64,000 nucleotides of DNA, from positions 744,001-808,000 of the forward strand of contig NZ_NEXX01000001.1 of NCBI RefSeq assembly GCF_002174125.1, given 5' to 3'. A program made the translations under genes and the position numbers. Numbering within the stretch: position 1 is the stretch's first letter; each line of letters opens with the position of its first letter. Origin of the DNA: Acinetobacter populi (GTDB lineage: Bacteria > Pseudomonadota > Gammaproteobacteria > Pseudomonadales > Moraxellaceae). The notes beneath the pieces are model-generated. The model did no database searches and was not told the DNA's origin. It saw nothing but the letters and a program-made list of their open reading frames with translations. This document shows, piece after piece, positions 29,929 to 39,011 of this stretch.

Positions 29929-31266
29929 ATGAATTTGCTTTATTTACATACCCATGATAGTGGTCGTTATGTGTCACCTTATGGGTTTGCTATACCTACG
30001 CCAAATATTGCCAAACTTGCCCAGCAAGGGGTACTTTTTCGGCAGGCATTTTCAGCAGCGCCAGTGTGTAGCCCAAGTCGGGCCGCTTTGTTACATGGTA
30101 ACTGGCCACATGAAAATGGCATGATGGGCTTAGCACACCGTGGTAGTCGGCTCACCTCACCACATCAACATCTGGCTTATGTACTGGCACAAGCAGGTTG
30201 GCAATCGGTGTTAATTGGCGAACAGCATGTGGCTCCACCTGATGAACTCATGGCATTGGGCTATAGCGAAATTTTGCAAATTGACAATACTGCTGCACAG
30301 AAAGTCGCACCTGTTGCCATCAACTGGCTCAAACAACGCGATCGCTGCAAACCATTTTTCTTATCTGTGGGTTTTCATGAAACCCACCGCCCCTATCCCT
30401 ATGTTGCTGATGAAACACAAGCACGTTATCTCTCCACTCCACCCGGAATTCCTGATAATGCCGCCAATCGTCTGGATATGGCGGGTTATCATCAATCGAT
30501 CAAAATAGCAGATGAAGCCTTTGGACAAATTCTGGCAGCATTAGAACAAACAGGCGATGCAGACGATACACTGGTGGTACTCACAACCGACCATGGGCTA
30601 CCTTGGCCCAATATGAAATGTACTGCGGGGGATGCAGGTACAGGCGTCATGCTGATTATTCGGGATAATGGACATTTTTCCGGTGGCAAGGTCATTGATG
30701 CTATTGTTTCACAACTGGATATTTTCCCGACATTTTGCCAACTTGCCAATATTCCGGAACCTGACTGGCTAAGAGGAGAAAGTTTATTACCACTGGTCAC
30801 AGGTGAAACTGAACAACTTCATCAACAACTCTTTTCAGAAATTACCTATCATGCTGCATTGGAACCTGTACGTAGTATTCGCACAGCGAAATGGCGCTTT
30901 ACCAAGCGTTTTGATGCAGCAGATTTGCGTATTCTGGCGAATGTCGATGCCAGCCCAAGTAAACAGCAATTTATTGAACATGGCTGGCGCAACTGGTTGC
31001 CCGAGGGAGAAAGTTTATTTGATGTGATTCTGGATCCACAGGAAAAAGTCAACCTAATTGATCGAATAGACTATGGCGAAATTGCCCAACAGCTTCGGCA
31101 ACAGTTATTGACCTGGATGCAGGAGACCCATGATCCTCTATTACAAGCGGACTGGACGCCTGATCCAAACATCTATGTTGTACCTCGTGATTCTATTTCA
31201 CCGGATGGTGATGCCAAGGTCAACTCACAACAGAATGATGACCCAACCTCATCTACTGTATTATAA
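29929..31266 (+). CDS. Type I (formylglycine-dependent) sulfatase, apparently cytoplasmic
   Basis: 445 residues. The modification motif is C47-S-P-S-R51 (APVCSPSRAALLHGNWP), so Cys47 must be oxidised to formylglycine. Metal-site elements: HTHDSGRY near the N-terminus, HETHRPYPY and TTDHGLPWP. The N-terminus MNLLYLHTHD is the catalytic core itself, so there is no signal peptide. Overall it looks closest to N-sulfoglucosamine-sulfohydrolase-like members, but the substrate cannot be set. An FGE gene lies four genes downstream. Confidence 0.88.
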   Translation: MNLLYLHTHDSGRYVSPYGFAIPTPNIAKLAQQGVLFRQAFSAAPVCSPSRAALLHGNWPHENGMMGLAHRGSRLTSPHQHLAYVLAQAGWQSVLIGEQHVAPPDELMALGYSEILQIDNTAAQKVAPVAINWLKQRDRCKPFFLSVGFHETHRPYPYVADETQARYLSTPPGIPDNAANRLDMAGYHQSIKIADEAFGQILAALEQTGDADDTLVVLTTDHGLPWPNMKCTAGDAGTGVMLIIRDNGHFSGGKVIDAIVSQLDIFPTFCQLANIPEPDWLRGESLLPLVTGETEQLHQQLFSEITYHAALEPVRSIRTAKWRFTKRFDAADLRILANVDASPSKQQFIEHGWRNWLPEGESLFDVILDPQEKVNLIDRIDYGEIAQQLRQQLLTWMQETHDPLLQADWTPDPNIYVVPRDSISPDGDAKVNSQQNDDPTSSTVL

Positions 31267-31279
31267 GGTCGCCAATCCT

Positions 31280-32539
31280 ATGAAAAGAAGTGTTTTTTTC
31301 TGTTTATGTAGCCTGTCTGTCACGACACTATTTTCATCAGCATATGCAGCAACTTTAACCCTTGCTGCACCCTCTGATGCACAGCTTCCTGCACTGGAAA
31401 AACAATTGGCAGCATGGCAGAAAAAAACCGGGCATCAAGTTAAAATCATCAAGCTGAGTAATGCCAGTAATGATGTATTTGTGCAATATCGCACCTGGCT
31501 GGCTTCACGCAATAACAGTGTGGATGTCTATAAATTTGATAGTCAGTGGGTCGGGCAATTGCGCCGACACTTACTAGATTTGTCGCAAGATACCACTCAA
31601 CAGCAACAGATGTTCCCCACTGTCATTTCCGCATATTCTGATCAAAGTGGAAAATTATATGGGCTACCTTATACCGTAGGTATTCCGCTACTCTATTATC
31701 GTAAGGATTTACTAGATCAATATCAGCAGCCAGTACCCAAAACATGGACAGAAATGACCCGAATTGCCAGCTATATTCAGCAACAGGAACGGGCAAAAGG
31801 GCAAAAAAACCTATGGGGCTATGTCTTTCAGGGCGCTGCCTATGAAGGTTTGACTGCCAATGCTTTGGAATGGGTAGCGTCCCATGGTGGTGGAAAAATT
31901 GTTGAGGTGGATGGTTCAATTAGCATCAACAATCCTGCCAGCATCGCTGCACTGACACTGGCTAGTTCATGGGTTGGAAGTATCTCCCCCATTGGTGTAG
32001 TCAATTATAAGGAAGATGATGTACGTGGCGTGTTTCAGACCGGTAACGCGGTATTTATGCGACACTGGCCAGCAGTGTGGAATTTACTACAAAAAGAATC
32101 AGGTAGTGCAGTTTCTGGCAAGGTTGCTGTCACGCGTCTACCATATGAAGGTCAAGGCCAATCTGCGGCAACTATGGGTGGTTGGGGTTTTGTTGCCTCT
32201 AAATACTCAAAGCAAAGCCAACTGGCAAAACAACTGGTGATTTATCTCGGTAGTCAGGAGGCACAGCGCATTTCAACGGCTTATAGCTTACCACCTACTT
32301 ATCCGACACTGTATGATGATCCAGCCCTTATTCGGCAATTCCCATTATTGCCCCAACTTAAACTTGCTGCACGGGATTTGATCGCACGATCTTCAGCACA
32401 GACTGGACAACATTATCCTGAAGTCAGTAATGAATTCTGGACAGCGGTACAACGTGTTTTACAAAAACGACAAGCTGCACCTGAAGCAGTCGAGCAATTG
32501 GAACAACGCCTGAAACGGGTTAAAGGTCGAGGGTGGTGA
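31280..32539 (+). CDS. ABC transporter sugar-type substrate-binding protein
   Basis: 419 residues from ATG 31280 after a 13-bp gap from the sulfatase. Signal peptide MKRSVFFCLCSLSVTTLFSS ending AYA. Mature part fits family 1 extracellular solute-binding proteins of CUT1 (maltose/trehalose type): DVYKFDSQWVGQLRRHLLDL, GLPYTVGIPLLYYRKDLL, AATMGGWGFVASKYSK. It should capture the ligand in the periplasm. Stop overlaps the next start (TGATG). Confidence 0.9.
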   Translation: MKRSVFFCLCSLSVTTLFSSAYAATLTLAAPSDAQLPALEKQLAAWQKKTGHQVKIIKLSNASNDVFVQYRTWLASRNNSVDVYKFDSQWVGQLRRHLLDLSQDTTQQQQMFPTVISAYSDQSGKLYGLPYTVGIPLLYYRKDLLDQYQQPVPKTWTEMTRIASYIQQQERAKGQKNLWGYVFQGAAYEGLTANALEWVASHGGGKIVEVDGSISINNPASIAALTLASSWVGSISPIGVVNYKEDDVRGVFQTGNAVFMRHWPAVWNLLQKESGSAVSGKVAVTRLPYEGQGQSAATMGGWGFVASKYSKQSQLAKQLVIYLGSQEAQRISTAYSLPPTYPTLYDDPALIRQFPLLPQLKLAARDLIARSSAQTGQHYPEVSNEFWTAVQRVLQKRQAAPEAVEQLEQRLKRVKGRGW

Positions 32540-33483
32540 TGAATATCAATCATTTAAGTCAGACATTTTTTGCCAAGACATTGGCAGCAAGACGATTACG
32601 CACAGCCCTATATTTATTGCTACCAGCTTTATTATTACTGCTTTTGGTGGCGGCACTACCATTGGGACAGACCATTTTATTTAGCTTTAGCAATGCCACT
32701 GCTGATGATCCACAAGCGGCTCAATGGGTTGCTTTTGATAATTATTTTAGTGTTTTTCAGGGTGAATTTTTAGGGATTTTAACCGATACACGCTGGTGGT
32801 TATCGGTTAAAAATACCATTATTTTTGCCTTCTTTTCCGTATCGCTTGAATTGTTTTTTGGCATGGCGATTGCGCTGAGCCTCAACCGAGAATTTCCCTA
32901 TCGAGGCATTGTACGTGCCTTGGTATTAATTCCTTGGGCGATTCCAACCATTGTTTCGGCACAAATGTGGGTCTGGATGCTGCACGATCAATACGGCATT
33001 ATCAACTGGATACTCACACAGCTTGGCTTGATTGATACTGGTGTGGCATGGTTATCGCAACCGTCCACTGCACTTGCCACCATTATTGTGATTGATGTCT
33101 GGAAATCTACCCCCTTTATGGCTTTAATGCTATTGGCAGCACTACAAACTGTACCGAATGAGTTAAAGGAAGCGGCCAGAATAGATGGTGCAACATCATG
33201 GCAAACGTTTAGGTACATTGTTTTACCAATTATTTTTCCTGCAGTCGCTGTGGCAGTGGTATTTCGTATGCTGGATGCCTTACGGGTATTTGATCTCATT
33301 TATATTGCCAATCCCTCTGATGAAAATGTAATTTCTATGTCGGTCTATGCCCGTCGTTTATTATTTGAATATGGCAAATTCGGTGAAGGTTCAGCCGCTT
33401 CGGTCCTATTATTTCTGGTCGTATGTGGCTTGGCGATTATCTGGATTAAAGTTTCAGGTGTCATTGAGCGGCAGGAGCATTAA
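32539..33483 (+). CDS. ABC transporter permease (CUT1, MalF-like)
   Basis: 314 residues with six predicted membrane helices. EAA loop ELKEAARIDGATSWQTFRYIVLPII is clear. Two GTG codons just upstream are possible starts, but ATG 32539 overlaps the binding-protein stop. Partner of the next permease. Confidence 0.92.
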   Translation: MNINHLSQTFFAKTLAARRLRTALYLLLPALLLLLLVAALPLGQTILFSFSNATADDPQAAQWVAFDNYFSVFQGEFLGILTDTRWWLSVKNTIIFAFFSVSLELFFGMAIALSLNREFPYRGIVRALVLIPWAIPTIVSAQMWVWMLHDQYGIINWILTQLGLIDTGVAWLSQPSTALATIIVIDVWKSTPFMALMLLAALQTVPNELKEAARIDGATSWQTFRYIVLPIIFPAVAVAVVFRMLDALRVFDLIYIANPSDENVISMSVYARRLLFEYGKFGEGSAASVLLFLVVCGLAIIWIKVSGVIERQEH

Positions 33484-33485
33484 CC

Positions 33486-34364
33486 ATGACAAAAAACATT
33501 GCAAAGCATATAGGCAAAAGTGGGTTATTTTTTTTCTGGTTATTGGTGGTAATAGTCTGGCTGGTATTTCCCTTTTATTATGCCATTATCACCTCGTTAC
33601 AATCCGGAACAGCAATCTTTCAGCCCAGTTTAATTCCGGTTGATGCCAGTTTAGAGAATTATCGTCAAATTTTTCTTAGAGAATATTTTAGCGTCAATAT
33701 TTTAAACTCGGTCATCATTGCCAGCACTGTGGTCGGCTTATCCTTATTTTTTGGCGTTTTGGCTGCCTATGCACTGGCACGAGTTGACTTTATTGGCCGA
33801 AAAACCTTATTACTGACAATCCTTGCAGTTTCCATGTTTCCGCAAATTGCAGTGTTGTCAGGCATGTACCAGATGTATGTGGCTTGGCGCAGTTTTTTAC
33901 AAGTTGAATTGGGCGTGCAATGGTCACATGCCTTGTCATTAAGCTGGCTTAGTTTTTCTTATTTAATTTTTACCTTGCCATTTACCATCTGGACCATTAC
34001 AGCCTATATGCGTGCCATTCCACAAGAACTCGAAGATGCAGCACTGGTCGATGGCGCCAGTTATCCCACGATTATCCTTAGAATCTTTCTACCAACCCTC
34101 TGGCCTGCACTCATTACGACAGGGCTAATGGCTTTTGTTACAGCATGGAATGAGTTTTTATTTGCTTTAACCTTTACCAGTCAAGAATCCGAACGGACCG
34201 CAACGGTGGCCATTTCTATGATTTCCGGAATTGCCGACTATCAGGTGCCCTGGGGCATGATTATGGCAGCCTCGGTCATTATCACCATTCCCATCATTCT
34301 GCTGGTATTAATCTTTCAACGTCGTCTCATCTCTGGTCTTACCGCAGGGGCTGTTAAAGGATAA
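33486..34364 (+). CDS. ABC transporter permease (CUT1, MalG-like)
   Basis: 292 residues, six helices, EAA loop ELEDAALVDGASYPTIILRIFLPTLWP. GGAG 8 nt before the ATG, 2 bp after the previous stop. Ends GLTAGAVKG, the typical MalG-type C-terminus (cf. LVAGLTAGAVKG in MalG homologues). Confidence 0.93.
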   Translation: MTKNIAKHIGKSGLFFFWLLVVIVWLVFPFYYAIITSLQSGTAIFQPSLIPVDASLENYRQIFLREYFSVNILNSVIIASTVVGLSLFFGVLAAYALARVDFIGRKTLLLTILAVSMFPQIAVLSGMYQMYVAWRSFLQVELGVQWSHALSLSWLSFSYLIFTLPFTIWTITAYMRAIPQELEDAALVDGASYPTIILRIFLPTLWPALITTGLMAFVTAWNEFLFALTFTSQESERTATVAISMISGIADYQVPWGMIMAASVIITIPIILLVLIFQRRLISGLTAGAVKG

Positions 34365-34368
34365 ATCT

Positions 34369-35352
34369 ATGCATAAACCTATCACACCACAAACCCAATC
34401 GCCCTGCTGCTGCCCACAAAATCAACAACAGCATTGTCCATCTTCAATGGAGATACAAGTACGAGCTCATGAGGTGTTTCAGCTTGATCTAGTTAAATTT
34501 GAAAATCAACAACAGTTTTTGATGGGCAGTGAAGATACTGACATTAATATTTTGGATGGCGAGGGTCCTGTTCGAGAAGTGACCTTATCGCCCTTTGCCA
34601 TTGCAAGCAAACCAGTCAGTAATGCAGAATTTCAACAGTTCATTGATGCTACTGCATATGTGACGCAAGCAGAACAGTTCGGTGGATCGTATGTGTTTTT
34701 CAAACATTTACAAACACAGCAATTGCGACATTATCAGGCACAACATGTCGCTGAAACACCATGGTGGGTCTATGTAGAACAAGCAGCATGGCATTGCCCT
34801 GAAGGAAAAGGTTCAACCATTCAACATCGACTGGATCACCCTGTAGTCCACATCTCATGGCATGATGCCCAAGCATTTTGTCAGTGGGCAAAATTGCAAT
34901 TACCAACAGAAGCACAATGGGAATTTGCAGCACGAGGCGGCTTAATTCAGCAAAAATATGCTTGGGGCGATACATTCCAACCTAATGGACAATTAATGTG
35001 TAATACATGGCAAGGCAAGTTCCCTGATCAACACAACGGACAAAATACACCTGATACCGGATATTTAGGCACCTCTCCTATTGGTGCATTCCCTGCCAAT
35101 AACTATGGTTTGTATGATGTTGCTGGCAATGTATGGGAGTGGTGTACCGATTATTTTAGTACACGCCATCTACAACCCCATTTACGTGATCCCAAAGGCC
35201 CCGAGACTGGCAAACAACATGTCTTGAAAGGTGGCTCTTTCTTATGTCATGACAGCTATTGCAATCGTTATCGTGTTGCTGCACGAACAGCAAATACGCC
35301 GAACAGTAGTGCATCAAACATTGGTTTTCGTTGCGCCTCCATCCCTAAATAA
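34369..35352 (+). CDS. Formylglycine-generating enzyme (sulfatase-activating)
   Basis: 327 residues of the SUMF1/FGE family. The active-site block GGSFLCHDSYCNRYR holds both cysteines (C293 and C298, C-x4-C) that bind copper and the substrate Cys, so this is a true FGE rather than a catalytically dead family member; it also has PTEAQWEFAARGG and NVWEWCTDYF. It would convert Cys47 of the operon's sulfatase to formylglycine using O2. The N-terminus is unusual: residues 14-16 are CCC with another Cys at 23, a possible metal-binding tail. AAAGGA 8 nt before the ATG. Confidence 0.93.
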   Translation: MHKPITPQTQSPCCCPQNQQQHCPSSMEIQVRAHEVFQLDLVKFENQQQFLMGSEDTDINILDGEGPVREVTLSPFAIASKPVSNAEFQQFIDATAYVTQAEQFGGSYVFFKHLQTQQLRHYQAQHVAETPWWVYVEQAAWHCPEGKGSTIQHRLDHPVVHISWHDAQAFCQWAKLQLPTEAQWEFAARGGLIQQKYAWGDTFQPNGQLMCNTWQGKFPDQHNGQNTPDTGYLGTSPIGAFPANNYGLYDVAGNVWEWCTDYFSTRHLQPHLRDPKGPETGKQHVLKGGSFLCHDSYCNRYRVAARTANTPNSSASNIGFRCASIPK

Positions 35353-35373
35353 AAATAAATCGAGAAATCCCTC

Positions 35374-36498
35374 ATGGCAAAAGTAACCCTCAAAAACATT
35401 GTAAAACGATATGGTCAACTTGAGATTTTAAAAGATATTTGCATAGAGATCGCTGATGGTGAATTTGTTGCTTTGGTTGGGCCATCAGGCTGTGGCAAAT
35501 CGACGCTTCTGCGCACTATTGCAGGACTGGAAAGCATACAATCTGGCGATGTTAAGATTGGTGAACAGATCGTCAATAATATTGAACCCAAACATCGTGA
35601 CATTGCCATGGTATTTCAAAGCTATGCCCTCTATCCACAAATGACCGTCGCAGAAAATATGGGTTTTGCATTAAAGCTTAAAAAAGTGGATAAACGGATC
35701 ATTCAAAGCAAAGTCGAACAGGTCGCACAAATGCTGGACTTAAGTGCAATTCTTGCGCGTTATCCTCGCCAGCTTTCAGGTGGACAGCGACAACGGGTTG
35801 CCATGGGCCGGGCTATTGTACGTGATCCACAGGTATTTCTATTTGATGAACCCTTGTCCAATCTGGATGCCAAACTACGAGGGCGCATGCGACTGGAACT
35901 CAAACAATTACATCAAACGCTCAAAACCACCACGCTATATGTCACACATGATCAAATTGAAGCCATGACACTAGCAGATAAAGTCGTGGTATTAAGAGAT
36001 GGAAAAGTTGAGCAAATCGGTACGCCTCTGCATATATACGATACGCCAGCAAATGTCTTTGTCGCTGGATTTATCGGCTCACCTAGTATGAATTTTCTAA
36101 AAGGTAAAATTTCATCACAGCATCCTCATGATTTTATCACCATACAAGGTAGCCAAATTTCACTTGGTAATTTTAATAAAAATATTAAAATATTACTGGA
36201 TCGCGACCTAATTCTGGGTATTCGCCCAGAAGATATTGCACTGGTTACTCTCCCACAACAGCATGGCATCACAGTAACCATTCAAGTCACAGAACAAATG
36301 GGCGCAGAAACTCATGTTCTAACATTTTTACCATTACCTCACCAATCGCAAACCAAGCACAATGTCGAAGAATTATTTATTATCAGTAAAAATCGCGACA
36401 TCGGACAGACAGGAGAACAGCTCCATCTAAGCATCAATGCGGAAAAATTGCATTTTTTTGATGCCTTGACAGAACAACGGATTAATACGCAGCAGTGA
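35374..36498 (+). CDS. ABC transporter ATP-binding protein (MalK/UgpC type)
   Basis: 374 residues. Walker [10 protein letters not shown] (36-44), Q-loop [13 protein letters not shown], signature [14 protein letters not shown], Walker [13 protein letters not shown] and switch His VTHDQ. A ~130-residue C-terminal OB-fold regulatory domain follows ([11 protein letters not shown]). Powers the two permeases above. Last gene of the operon; no clear terminator follows. Confidence 0.95.
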   Translation: MAKVTLKNIVKRYGQLEILKDICIEIADGEFVALVGPSGCGKSTLLRTIAGLESIQSGDVKIGEQIVNNIEPKHRDIAMVFQSYALYPQMTVAENMGFALKLKKVDKRIIQSKVEQVAQMLDLSAILARYPRQLSGGQRQRVAMGRAIVRDPQVFLFDEPLSNLDAKLRGRMRLELKQLHQTLKTTTLYVTHDQIEAMTLADKVVVLRDGKVEQIGTPLHIYDTPANVFVAGFIGSPSMNFLKGKISSQHPHDFITIQGSQISLGNFNKNIKILLDRDLILGIRPEDIALVTLPQQHGITVTIQVTEQMGAETHVLTFLPLPHQSQTKHNVEELFIISKNRDIGQTGEQLHLSINAEKLHFFDALTEQRINTQQ

Positions 36499-36980
36499 TA
36501 GACTGCTCAACCGTAAAATAGAAAGCACTTAATTCTATTGACCTAATCATTAAGATCAGCAAAAAATCTTCTATGGTCTTTTAAAATTTCCATGCCCTAG
36601 TAATCTATGAATAATTAAAGTTCCTTAAAAATATCAGATAGTTTGATTCAAATTAAGCAGTATAAATAAGGAAGTATAAACTCGAAAAAAAATCGAAAAT
36701 CCTACAACGACAAAGCCCCAAGCCTTTATATATCAAGGCTTCTGAGTTTTGCGTAATAAACTGTTTATTCTTAGTGGTTCCGAGGGTCGGAACCACATTA
36801 GCGTTAAATAACAACAAGTTCACTATCTTTGGGCGGAGAATTGGCGGAGATAGCACGATATACAATGAACAAGAAAAAGAAAAATCCCGAAATATAGTGA
36901 CAAATAAATCCCGGATATTCTGATACAATCAAAATGGCAAAATTGAGGGTTTTAAAAAACTAGGGGTGGTCTCGGAAAAG
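36499..36980. other. Intergenic region at the host-prophage border
   Basis: No credible gene. It has two perfect hairpins: AAGCCTT-8 nt-AAGGCTT (36720-36741) and GTGGTTCC-7 nt-GGAACCAC (36774-36796), and a repeated GGCGGAGA at 36833 and 36843. The left attachment site of the prophage should be here or just to the right, but no core can be set without the other end. Confidence 0.4.
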
Positions 36981-37260
36981 GGTAACAAAGGTAACAGCAT
37001 TCAATAAAGTATAGTTAAATACATGTTTTATATAATTAATTAACTAAATTATAAAAGGTAATTTCATGGTAACTTGGAGGTAACAAATTACCATTTAAAA
37101 AGGTAATCAGATGTTACCTTTTATATACATGATTTATATATGTTTATTTAAAAAATCACGATTCTTGTTACCACAAATTACCCTTATAAGGTAACAAGAA
37201 TTAATACATATTATTCAATAGCTTATATTAATATTTTTGGCATATTTTTAACGAATTACC
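36981..37260. repeat. GGTAAY iteron cluster (12 copies)
   Basis: GGTAAC or GGTAAT occurs on the plus strand at 36981, 36990, 37057, 37068, 37079, 37102 and 37190, and on the minus strand at 37087, 37113, 37167, 37177 and 37255. Copies at 37057, 37068 and 37079 are exactly 11 bp apart, and ATTCTTGTTACC (37161-37172) is perfectly inverted at 37190-37201. This is a protein-binding array in very A+T-rich DNA, most like a replication-origin iteron field or a cooperative operator. Confidence 0.75.
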
Positions 37261-37456
37261 TTTTGCCCTACCTTTTTATAAATCCCGATCTATCATATTT
37301 TTTATAGTCCTATTTTTATGTTGCAGAAGTTCGCAGAATGCTTGTAGAAATATGCAGAATCACATTACAAATCGATAACACTAGACCCTGTTATATATAG
37401 CGTAGAACAGCAATATTTTTTAAGGCTATTTTTTGTAGAAGAATCGACACATTTAG

Positions 37457-37516
37457 ACCGGGCAGGTGAGGTGGGGTGAATTGCCCGCCGCCATCGGGCA
37501 GGCAAGTTCGGTCGGC
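37457..37516. other. GC-rich island, candidate phage cos site
   Basis: A 60-bp GC-rich patch in A+T-rich DNA. GGTGAGGTGGGG at 37465-37476 differs in two bases from the start of the phage P2 cohesive end as I recall it (GGCGAGGCGGGG). It is followed by the hairpin TGCCCG-7 nt-CGGGCA (37482-37500). The hairpin lacks a T tract, so a plain terminator for the minus-strand genes at its right is less likely. Confidence 0.4.
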
Positions 37517-37519
37517 TTT

Positions 37520-37723
37520 TTATATTTGATTGCAGATCTCATACACTTGCAGATGTAACCCATTGATAATGGCATTGAACTCCTCGCTGGGTAGTCCATC
37601 GTCGTAATACATTCGACTAAGTGCTGAGATGTATTGCTCCAGACGGTTGAGTTGGTCTTGTACACTCTCCAGTTTATCTTCGGCTGTACGTAGTGAATTG
37701 CCTGCTTTTAATAATGGAATCAT
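37520..37723 (-). CDS. Small phage protein, coiled-coil
   Basis: 67 residues from ATG 37723, with AAGGGG 6 nt before it, 10 bp after the Rha-family stop. Residues 10-40 (SLRTAEDKLESVQDQLNRLEQ) form a heptad coiled coil. Not recognised as a named family. Same transcript as the Rha gene. Confidence 0.65.
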   Translation of the reverse strand: MIPLLKAGNSLRTAEDKLESVQDQLNRLEQYISALSRMYYDDGLPSEEFNAIINGLHLQVYEICNQI

Positions 37724-37733
37724 GGCATGCCCC

Positions 37734-38561
37734 TTATGCGTTAAATTCAATGGCTTGTTGTGGTTTTGTGGTATCGAATACCCAACACTTGACCGTCTTA
37801 TCCGTGACAGCACTATGTACTGCATAGTTATGCTGCATGTACTTTGGATAAGGATCACGGCTATGCATAAGCAATCCTGCCAGTTCGATACGAGGTGGTA
37901 TGCCTTGAATAGATTGGGACACTTGTTTTAGGTTAAGTGCTATCAGATTGGGGTTCTTGCTATGATTGAATTTGTCCAGCCCATAGGCAAAGACAGCCTT
38001 CCAGAAAGTATCTAATACATCACTCTGAAATCCTTTGACTGGAATAACACTACTGACGTTAAGTATTTCTTTATGCAGGCGATTTTTATTCCAACATACA
38101 ATCTCTACGCTATGTAGATAGCCCTCTTCATCGTAGATCATTTGATTGACGGTAAACTCTGGGCTGCCTGAAATTAACTGGACTTTTGCACCGTATTGCA
38201 GACCTTGCGATACATACTGTTGGTTGTGCAATAGCACTGCCATCGTATTAAAGGCTTTGATATAAGCTTCTTTGATCTGTGCTGCCTTCTCTCCAGTAAA
38301 GCCCATGACCAAGAAGATAAAACCATCTTTGGTCATTTCGTAGTATTTGGACTCTCTTTTAACTGCACCAGCCTGAATAGTTTGTACGTGGGCGCAAAAT
38401 TGCGCTGACGTAAATTCGGGTGAACAATCTAGGTTTTCAATTTTTCGAATAACATCTTTATGTTGTTTCCCAAAAATCTCTGCGACTTTCAGGCTATCGG
38501 TTTTTACTTGTTGGTTTTGGATAAAGACGGCGTTGTCTAGGTCAAATAATGATGTGTTCAT
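37734..38561 (-). CDS. Rha-family phage regulatory protein
   Basis: 275 residues. The N-terminal ~100 residues match the phage pRha/KilA-like domain: VKTDSLKVAEIFGKQHKDVIRKIENLD, SKYYEMTKDGFIFLVMGFTGEKAAQIKEAYIKAFN. Rha proteins interfere with phage growth in hosts lacking IHF and act as regulators. The C-terminal half is a separate, less known domain. GGGGG lies 8 nt before the ATG and overlaps the end of the upstream gene (3-bp gap). Confidence 0.85.
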   Translation of the reverse strand: MNTSLFDLDNAVFIQNQQVKTDSLKVAEIFGKQHKDVIRKIENLDCSPEFTSAQFCAHVQTIQAGAVKRESKYYEMTKDGFIFLVMGFTGEKAAQIKEAYIKAFNTMAVLLHNQQYVSQGLQYGAKVQLISGSPEFTVNQMIYDEEGYLHSVEIVCWNKNRLHKEILNVSSVIPVKGFQSDVLDTFWKAVFAYGLDKFNHSKNPNLIALNLKQVSQSIQGIPPRIELAGLLMHSRDPYPKYMQHNYAVHSAVTDKTVKCWVFDTTKPQQAIEFNA

Positions 38562-38564
38562 TGA

Positions 38565-38783
38565 TTATTCCCCCATAAAGAAAAAAGAGAATGCAAATAG
38601 GACTGAGCAAAATAAGGCTGTTGAATCTAACAGGGCTTTGCGACGTTTATTTTTTCGTTGTTGGCGTAGATGGGCATCTACATCGTAGATTGGTGTGTGT
38701 TCTCGAATTCGAGCATAGCTCTCATCTTGCGCTCGGGCAAAGCAATGCTTTGCTAATCCTCGCTCATGATTTGATTTTTTCAT
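38565..38783 (-). CDS. Small hypothetical membrane protein
   Basis: 72 residues: a charged N-terminal ~48 residues (RQQRKNKRRK) and one C-terminal helix (TALFCSVLFAFSFFFMG). Its end carries the ribosome-binding site of the Rha gene, so the two are coupled. No family recognised. Confidence 0.5.
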   Translation of the reverse strand: MKKSNHERGLAKHCFARAQDESYARIREHTPIYDVDAHLRQQRKNKRRKALLDSTALFCSVLFAFSFFFMGE

Positions 38784-38814
38784 GTTCTTTACTCTTGAAT
38801 AAGTTTTTACAAAC

Positions 38815-38916
38815 CTACCGCCATTCTTTCCACGGAATGGTGGCAGACCGAACAGGGGTGGAAATACCGCTCAAGAGTACACGGCCAGCACAAGGCTGCC
38901 CTGTCCGATCTACCAT
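38815..38916 (-). CDS. Ash-like micro-ORF or structured leader
   Basis: 33 codons reading MVDRTGQPCAGRVLLSGIST then PVRSATIPWKEWR. The pattern (G-Q-P near the start, then TPVRSAT) recalls the short conserved peptide annotated as Ash/host-range in P4-like and other phages. The DNA is also strongly structured (CCGCCATTC/GAATGGTGG at the 3' side) and GC-rich, so it may act as an RNA. It lies upstream of the small-ORF/Rha gene set on the same strand. Confidence 0.45.
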   Translation of the reverse strand: MVDRTGQPCAGRVLLSGISTPVRSATIPWKEWR

Positions 38917-39011
38917 AGCGAGTATAGTCGATCAGACTTTTTTGACAAAAAAAGCCGCTTATGAGCGGATATTTTCTGCTCTCTTGAATAAATAAACAGG
39001 TTTCCACGCCT

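Noticed and set aside
36774..36796. GTGGTTCC/GGAACCAC hairpin as part of a tRNA
   Set aside because: Looks like a T-arm at first, but no acceptor, D or anticodon arms can be fitted on either strand.
36653..36928. 91-codon minus-strand frame near the prophage border
   Set aside because: No ribosome site, no family pattern, and it runs across two perfect hairpins; treated as non-coding.
36981..37260. GGTAAY cluster as a CRISPR array
   Set aside because: Units are 6 bp, on both strands, with irregular gaps; no repeat-spacer pattern and no cas genes.
37520..37858. 112-codon version of the small gene after rha
   Set aside because: The longer start lies inside the Rha gene and has no ribosome site; ATG 37723 has AAGGGG at good spacing.
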